Source of the DNA: Treponema sp. | GTDB lineage: Bacteria > Spirochaetota > Spirochaetia > Treponematales > Treponemataceae | Direction: 5' to 3' | Assembly (NCBI GenBank): GCA_017614655.1 | Contig: JAGABO010000228.1 | Coordinates: forward strand, 1-19,258 | DNA: 19,258 nt | Shown here: piece by piece, positions 15,327-19,258 of the stretch | How the letters are laid out: every line of letters begins with the position of its first letter | Position numbering within the stretch: the stretch's first letter is position 1 | Program-made: the position numbers and the translations under genes | The notes under the pieces: model-generated | What the model was told of the DNA's origin: nothing | What the model saw: the letters and a program-made list of their open reading frames with translations, nothing else | Databases searched by the model: none

Positions 15327-16738
15327 GAAGCATTCTCCAGTTTTTCGATTACACGTTCCAGAGCCATACCCCGGCTTCCCTTTACAAGAATCACGTCTTT
15401 TTCAGAAAGTTTTTCCTTTAAGAGTGAAACTATTTTTTCCATTGATTCATCACTGTTTCCGGGAACATAAGCACAGTCAAATTCAGGTGCAGTTTTTCTT
15501 ATTCCTTCATAAGCTGCCTTCATTTCGTTTCCTGCAAACACACAGAAAGAAGCTCCGCTTTTAGAAGCAAGAACTCCGGCTTTAGTATGCTCACAAACGC
15601 TGTCTTCGCCCAATTCAAGCATGTCACCTAAAACAAGAATCTTTTTTGCGCTCACTTTTGCAGCAGAAATAAAGTCCAGGGCTTTTTCCAGAGAATCAGG
15701 ATTTGCATTATAGCAGTCCTTGATAATTGTATACTTTCCGCGTAAAACTTCACTTCGTCCGCTTAAAGGTTCAAGGCTTTCTATTCCGCGTGCAATTTCT
15801 GCATCGGTTAAACCAAGCAGCCTTCCCGTCATAACGGCAGCTAAAGCATTCTTTGCGTTATACTTTCCGGGAAGAGAAAGAAAAGCTTTTTCTTTTCCGA
15901 TACAAATCGTACTTCCAAAAAGAGCTTCATCTTCGCATACAGAAACATCTTCTGAACAGTCAAAGCCGTATTCTATTATATTTTTTCCGGCCTTAGACTT
16001 AAGGAAATCTTCATAATCATCACCGGACGGAATAATCGCAGTTCCGTTTCCGTTAAACCAGTCAAAAACCTTTGCCTTTTCTTCTGCAATCTTTTCTCTG
16101 CTTCCTAGTTTTCCGATGTGGGCAGTTCCGATATTTGTGATTACTGCAATGCGGGCTTTTAAAACGGCAGAAATTTCTCCGATTTCGTTTTCGCGGTTCA
16201 TGCCCATTTCAAAAACACCGGCTTCGTGTTCATCAGTAATTTCGAAAACAGAAAGCGGAAGTCCGGTTTCGCTGTTAAGGTTTCCGCGGTTAGAAACAAC
16301 CCTGTACTTCTGTCTTAAAACAGAAGCAATCAGTTCCTTGGTAGTTGTTTTTCCGCTTGAACCGGTAACTGCAACTTTTATAAGCGAAGGAAATTTTTCT
16401 ACATAACGGGCAGCAGATTTCTGAAGGGCAGTAAGAGTATTATCTACCGCAATAAAAACTGAAGCAGGATATTTTACGGAAAGCTCTGAATAAAATTTAC
16501 CGTCTTTTTCAAAACTGCTTTTTGCAATGAACACAACCGAAGCACCCTTTTCCAGAGACTGAGGAACATAAAGGTGTCCGTCCTGTTTTTCTCCGATAAG
16601 GGGAACAAAGAGTGAGTTTTTCTTTACAAGCCTGCTGTCTGTCTGAACATTATCAAAATAAACCGCATCTTCTCCAAAAACATGAAGACCGCCTGTCGCT
16701 TGAATAATCTGTTCCAGCGTCAACAAAGATGCTTTCAT
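15323..16738 (-). CDS. murF: MurF, UDP-MurNAc-tripeptide–D-Ala-D-Ala ligase
   Basis: Cytoplasmic ATP-dependent ligase that adds D-Ala-D-Ala to complete the UDP-MurNAc pentapeptide. 471 residues in the three Mur ligase domains: UDP-binding N domain (about 1-118), central ATPase domain with the P-loop VTGSSGKTTTKE (124-135), and the C-terminal domain with VLVKGSRGMALE. MurF-type signatures are GNLNSETGLPLS after the P-loop, FEMGMN, and DCYNANPDS. It is the only mur ligase in this cluster. The ATG overlaps the ftsL-like stop, and its own TGA overlaps the ftsW ATG. Both are ATGA junctions, so translation of the three genes is probably coupled. Confidence 0.96.
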   Translation of the reverse strand: MKASLLTLEQIIQATGGLHVFGEDAVYFDNVQTDSRLVKKNSLFVPLIGEKQDGHLYVPQSLEKGASVVFIAKSSFEKDGKFYSELSVKYPASVFIAVDNTLTALQKSAARYVEKFPSLIKVAVTGSSGKTTTKELIASVLRQKYRVVSNRGNLNSETGLPLSVFEITDEHEAGVFEMGMNRENEIGEISAVLKARIAVITNIGTAHIGKLGSREKIAEEKAKVFDWFNGNGTAIIPSGDDYEDFLKSKAGKNIIEYGFDCSEDVSVCEDEALFGSTICIGKEKAFLSLPGKYNAKNALAAVMTGRLLGLTDAEIARGIESLEPLSGRSEVLRGKYTIIKDCYNANPDSLEKALDFISAAKVSAKKILVLGDMLELGEDSVCEHTKAGVLASKSGASFCVFAGNEMKAAYEGIRKTAPEFDCAYVPGNSDESMEKIVSLLKEKLSEKDVILVKGSRGMALERVIEKLENAS

Positions 16739-17034
16739 TTATCTGCATCCTTCATTTTTACCCTCACTATATCACCGCTTTCTGCAGGGTGCATTCCAAG
16801 TTCACCTTCTGCAATATCCTTGATGCGCGAAGATGATTTTAAAAGACTTATATCTGTTATAAGTCGCTCATTTTCTTTAACAAGAAGCTCCTGTTTTTTT
16901 TCCAGCTCACCGATATCTTCTTCGATTTCCATTGTTGTCCTGGCCACAGAAGCCTGAACCAGAAAAGAGAAAGGAACGGCAAACGCAGTACCGACTGCAA
17001 ATCCGATTCCAACGATTATGCTTTTTCCAATCAT
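16735..17034 (-). CDS. ftsL: FtsL/DivIC-like small bitopic division protein
   Basis: A 99-residue protein with one N-terminal membrane helix (about 5-28). A heptad-rich coiled coil follows (about 32-68, EIEEDIGELEKKQELLVKEN region), and then RIKDIAEGELGMHPAESGDIV, a close match to the R-x-x-x-IA-x-x-x-LGM ending of FtsL and DivIC. It should recruit and activate the septal synthase with FtsQ. FtsL is called mainly from its place between rsmH and murF. Sequence alone does not exclude a DivIC/FtsB-type protein. GGAGG lies 4 nt before the ATG, which overlaps the rsmH stop as ATGA. Confidence 0.85.
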   Translation of the reverse strand: MIGKSIIVGIGFAVGTAFAVPFSFLVQASVARTTMEIEEDIGELEKKQELLVKENERLITDISLLKSSSRIKDIAEGELGMHPAESGDIVRVKMKDADK

Positions 17035-18017
17035 ACAGCCTCCGTTACAGAAAAACGTTTTATATCTGCATCACGCAGTTTTCTTACGACACGAAGCTTT
17101 GCACTTCTGGAAGGAGAGTTTGACCTGATTTCCTCTTCCGTAGGTTCAACTGCTTTCCTTGTTATAAGTTCAGCACAGGGTTTTCCTCCGCAGGTACACA
17201 CGGGCTCTTCCGGAGGACACACGCACTGCCTGGAAAGATTTCTGAAGTAGTTTTTTACGATTCTGTCTTCAAGTGAATGGAAGGTGATTACTCCCATTTT
17301 TCCGTTTATGTTAAGACAGTTGAATGCATCATGAATTGTTTTAAGAAGGTTTTTAAGCTCTCCGTTAACCTGAATACGCAGGGCCTGAAAGGTTCTTGTT
17401 GCAGGATGAATCTGACCGTGTCTGTAAGAAGCCGGAACTGCCGACCAGATGATTTCTGCCAGTGCCTTTGTTCCGCTTATGACAGAAGCACGGCGGACTT
17501 CACAGATTGCAGAAGCTATGCGCCTTGAATACCTTTCGTCAGAATAGGCGTAAATCATGTCTGCAAGGCGTTTTTCTTCCCAACCGTTAACTATATCTTT
17601 TGCGCTCTCTCCTTCAGAAGGATTAAGCCTCATGTCAAGTTCTTCGTCATGGCGGAAGGAAAAACCGCGGCCGCTTCTTTCGTAGTGGAATACGGAAATT
17701 CCAAGGTCAAAAAGAATGATATCGGGCCGTCGGGAGGTCAAATCGTATGATGAATAAAAATCCTTTGACCAGCCGTTATAAAAAGAAACCCTGTCGCCGA
17801 AAACAGAAAGCCGCTCCTTCGCCCTTTTCTGAATCTCGCAGTCTGCATCAAGGCCGGTTATTTTTAATGAAGGGAATTTTGTAAGGAAATTAAAAGTATG
17901 TCCGCCTTCTCCCAGAGTTGAATCAATCATATAGGCATCATGCTCAAAAGGTTCACCTTCCGGTGAAAGATAAGAGAGACATTCATTTAATAATACCGGA
18001 GTATGGACTGCTTCCAC
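17031..18017 (-). CDS. rsmH: RsmH (MraW), 16S rRNA m4C1402 methyltransferase
   Basis: S-adenosylmethionine-dependent enzyme that methylates the N4 of C1402 in 16S rRNA at the P site. From the GTG at 18017 it has 328 residues. It starts with the family signature HTPVLLNECL. The cofactor motif is DSTLGEGGHT, then GLDAD, and the catalytic region has FDLGIS and GRGFSFRHDEELDMRLNP. Near the C terminus are the conserved FHSLEDRIVKNYF and four Cys in a cluster (CVCPPEEPVCTCGGKPC), seen in many RsmH proteins. A TTG at 18032 is an alternative start, but it overlaps the G-rich ribosome-binding site (GGGTGGGG), which lies 5 nt before the GTG. The gap to mraZ is 22 nt. Confidence 0.96.
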   Translation of the reverse strand: MEAVHTPVLLNECLSYLSPEGEPFEHDAYMIDSTLGEGGHTFNFLTKFPSLKITGLDADCEIQKRAKERLSVFGDRVSFYNGWSKDFYSSYDLTSRRPDIILFDLGISVFHYERSGRGFSFRHDEELDMRLNPSEGESAKDIVNGWEEKRLADMIYAYSDERYSRRIASAICEVRRASVISGTKALAEIIWSAVPASYRHGQIHPATRTFQALRIQVNGELKNLLKTIHDAFNCLNINGKMGVITFHSLEDRIVKNYFRNLSRQCVCPPEEPVCTCGGKPCAELITRKAVEPTEEEIRSNSPSRSAKLRVVRKLRDADIKRFSVTEAV

Positions 18018-18039
18018 TTTTTCCCCACCCAACTTTTTT

Positions 18040-18483
18040 TTACAACAGTATACTGCTCATAGACTCCGCGGCTTCAAGGAAAGAATCCTCTGTCTTCTCC
18101 AGATAAGAAGCATAAGAGGCACTGTCCCAAAGTTCCATATACCTGTTTATTCCAAGTATCGTACACTCGCCTTTTAACTGAGCATACTCCCGGAGGCTCT
18201 GGGGAATAGAAAGGCGTCCCGACTTGTCAAATTCAATTTTCTGAGCCGGTGCGATAAAACGCCTTAAAACAAGACGTTTCTGATCGTTAAAGAGTGAAGC
18301 TGAACCGAGGATTTTTTCGCTCAGTGCAGCCCACTCTTCGCACGTAAAAAGCATGAGACAGTGATCAAAGCCCTGCGTAACCATGAGTTCATTCTGCTGT
18401 AAAACAGCGCGCAATTTTGCCGGAAACTGAATTCTTCCCTTCTCGTCCAGCGTATTGCGAAACTCACCAATCAGCATTTCCAT
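18040..18483 (-). CDS. mraZ: MraZ, transcriptional regulator of the division cluster
   Basis: DNA-binding protein of the AbrB-like fold that forms rings and, in E. coli, represses its own operon. From the ATG at 18483 it has 147 residues. The two duplicated MraZ units each carry the signature: DEKGRIQFPAKLR near residue 13 and DKSGRLSIPQSLREYA near residue 87. A GTG at 18498 would add five residues (VENSG), but that stretch overlaps the repeat units of the putative operator. The second ATG at 18477 (MLIGEF) is also possible and fits the length of many homologues. It is the first gene of the cluster, with its own promoter and repeats directly upstream, which fits autoregulation. Confidence 0.95.
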   Translation of the reverse strand: MEMLIGEFRNTLDEKGRIQFPAKLRAVLQQNELMVTQGFDHCLMLFTCEEWAALSEKILGSASLFNDQKRLVLRRFIAPAQKIEFDKSGRLSIPQSLREYAQLKGECTILGINRYMELWDSASYASYLEKTEDSFLEAAESMSSILL

Positions 18484-18517
18484 GCCACTATTCTCCACTT
18501 TCCCCCATATTCTCCCA
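18483..18517 (-). promoter_or_regulatory. Putative MraZ operator: four repeats with a 10-bp period
   Basis: On the minus strand the pentamers TGGGA (18517-18513), TGGGG (18507-18503), TGGAG (18497-18493) and TGGCA (18487-18483) start exactly 10 nt apart. The E. coli MraZ target is known to consist of TGGGN pentamers separated by 5 nt, the same arrangement. The first two fit perfectly and the last two are degenerate. The array starts about 3 nt after the expected transcription start and runs into the mraZ start codon. Confidence 0.75.
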
Positions 18518-18526
18518 CTTAATTAC

Positions 18527-18554
18527 ATTTTATCCTTAAATTTATTTATGTCAA
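18527..18554 (-). promoter_or_regulatory. Promoter of the mraZ-led division operon
   Basis: On the minus strand a perfect TTGACA (18554-18549) is followed after 16 nt by TAAAAT (18532-18527). Transcription should start near 18520, directly before the putative MraZ boxes, so bound MraZ could block RNA polymerase. It is the only convincing promoter I found for the twelve or so close-packed genes downstream. Confidence 0.7.
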
Positions 18555-18597
18555 CGCAAAAAAGTGCCGATAATGATAAAAATTTAGTTTCCGCCTG

Positions 18598-18615
18598 ATT
18601 TTTACACGTAAAAAT
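18598..18615. promoter_or_regulatory. 18-bp palindrome in the divergent promoter region
   Basis: ATTTTTAC and GTAAAAAT form a perfect 8-bp inverted repeat around AC. It lies between mraZ and the diverging plus-strand gene, 26 nt before that gene's ATG. Its position suits an operator for the plus-strand gene. No confident promoter hexamers were found there (TTTACA at 18601 and TATACA at 18617 are weak candidates), so its role is open. Confidence 0.4.
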
Positions 18616-18641
18616 GTATACACCATATTTAGAGGTTATAT

Positions 18642-19258
18642 ATGCAGGATGACACTATAAAAATAAACACTTTAAACGAAAGCCGCCTGCACAAAACCTT
18701 AAAAAAACTCTATACACTGGAACATTCCGGCAAAACAGAAGTAAAAGAAGGCCCTTACATTGCAGACATCGAGTGCCCCGGAAAAAAAATCATAGAAATT
18801 CAGACTTCGACGCTGGCTTCTCTTGCTAAAAAAACAGAATATTTCTTAAAAAACGGCTTTTCCGTAAAAATTGTCTATCCTCTTCCAGAGGAAAAAGTGA
18901 TTGTTACTCTTAATTCAGACGGAAGTAAACTTTCCAGAAGAAAAAGTCCGCTTAAAAAGAACCTTATCTCGGTTTTCCGGGAGCTTACGGCCTTAACTGA
19001 TTTTCTTACAGAAAAGAAGTTTTCCCTTGATGTCCTCCACTGCTCCATAGTAGAAACACGAATAAAAACAGAAAATATGGTTCAGTCAAAAAACAGAAGG
19101 AGACGCCACTTAAAAGACTGGGTTAAAACAGGAAAAGAGCTTTCAGAAATAAAGAAACGCACAGTTTTCTCCGGAAAAACTTCGTACAGGAAACTCATAC
19201 CATTTAAAAAAGAAAAGCTTTTTACAGTAAAAGAACTTACAGAAGCCTTCATAAAAAA
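18642..19258 (+). CDS. Uncharacterised basic protein, divergent from mraZ (N-terminal part, cut by window end)
   Basis: The only plus-strand gene: 205 open codons from ATG 18642 to the window end, with AGAGG 6 nt upstream. I do not recognise the family. Residues 20-80 look like an alpha/beta core, with YIADIECPG, then KKIIEIQTS, then a helix and VKIVYPLP. The spacing Asp42, Glu52-x-Gln54 recalls a PD-(D/E)xK nuclease active site in the E-x-Q form. It is followed by KTEYFL and a strand, as in that fold. The rest is Lys/Arg-rich (SRRKS, KNRRRRH, KELSEIKKR), which suits nucleic-acid binding. No signal peptide or membrane segment is visible. The nuclease idea is inference and could fail on alignment. 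It shares the intergenic region with the division operon promoter. Confidence 0.7.
   Translation, partial: MQDDTIKINTLNESRLHKTLKKLYTLEHSGKTEVKEGPYIADIECPGKKIIEIQTSTLASLAKKTEYFLKNGFSVKIVYPLPEEKVIVTLNSDGSKLSRRKSPLKKNLISVFRELTALTDFLTEKKFSLDVLHCSIVETRIKTENMVQSKNRRRRHLKDWVKTGKELSEIKKRTVFSGKTSYRKLIPFKKEKLFTVKELTEAFIK

Noticed and set aside
17990..18035. Second MraZ operator before rsmH
   Set aside because: TGGGG and TGGAA occur there but 11 nt apart and with only two units; the G-rich motif is better explained as a ribosome-binding site.

Overview
The window looks like chromosomal DNA of a Treponema-like spirochete. The evidence is the gene content and order: a reduced division cluster (mraZ-rsmH-ftsL-murF-ftsW-ftsQ-ftsA-ftsZ) that lacks ftsI, murE, mraY, murD, murG and murC, followed directly by xer, a TPR lipoprotein gene, dprA, topA, a second xer and hslVU. 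A chemotaxis receptor and a Lys/Ala-rich H1-like protein come next. From memory, the treponemal division cluster has this short form. The species cannot be named from the sequence alone.

Layout, read along the minus strand, which carries every gene but one. (1) 18483 down to 10596: mraZ, rsmH, an ftsL-like gene, murF, ftsW, ftsQ, ftsA, ftsZ. (2) 10606 down to 4892: tyrosine recombinase, TPR lipoprotein, dprA, topA, second tyrosine recombinase. Parts 1 and 2 have no intergenic gap above about 33 nt. They contain three ATGA stop/start overlaps and an 11-nt ftsZ/xer overlap, so they probably form one 13.6-kb transcription unit. It is driven by a promoter at about 18527-18554 with a four-copy, 10-bp-period TGGGN-type repeat just downstream, the expected form of a MraZ operator. 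(3) 4891-4596: a 296-bp gap holding an elaborate nested inverted-repeat element and a candidate hslV promoter. (4) hslV-hslU. (5) A polytopic methyl-accepting chemotaxis protein with its own TTGAAA-17-TATAAT promoter and a clear intrinsic terminator. (6) The first part of a Lys/Ala-rich basic protein with its own strong promoter, cut by the window start. (7) On the plus strand, diverging from mraZ, an unrecognised basic protein with a possible nuclease-like core, cut by the window end.

How the genes work together: MraZ probably autoregulates the cluster. RsmH modifies 16S rRNA. MurF completes the UDP-MurNAc-pentapeptide. FtsW, FtsQ, FtsL, FtsA and FtsZ build and drive the septum. The two Xer recombinases and TopA resolve chromosome dimers and relax supercoils. 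DprA handles incoming single-stranded DNA, and HslVU is an ATP-dependent protease. No CRISPR array, IS element, tRNA or rRNA was seen. Most of the window is conserved housekeeping DNA. The least explained parts are the nested repeat at 4666-4773, the inverted repeat at 2430-2494, the 3' plus-strand gene, and sequence departures in FtsW, FtsZ and the chemoreceptor.
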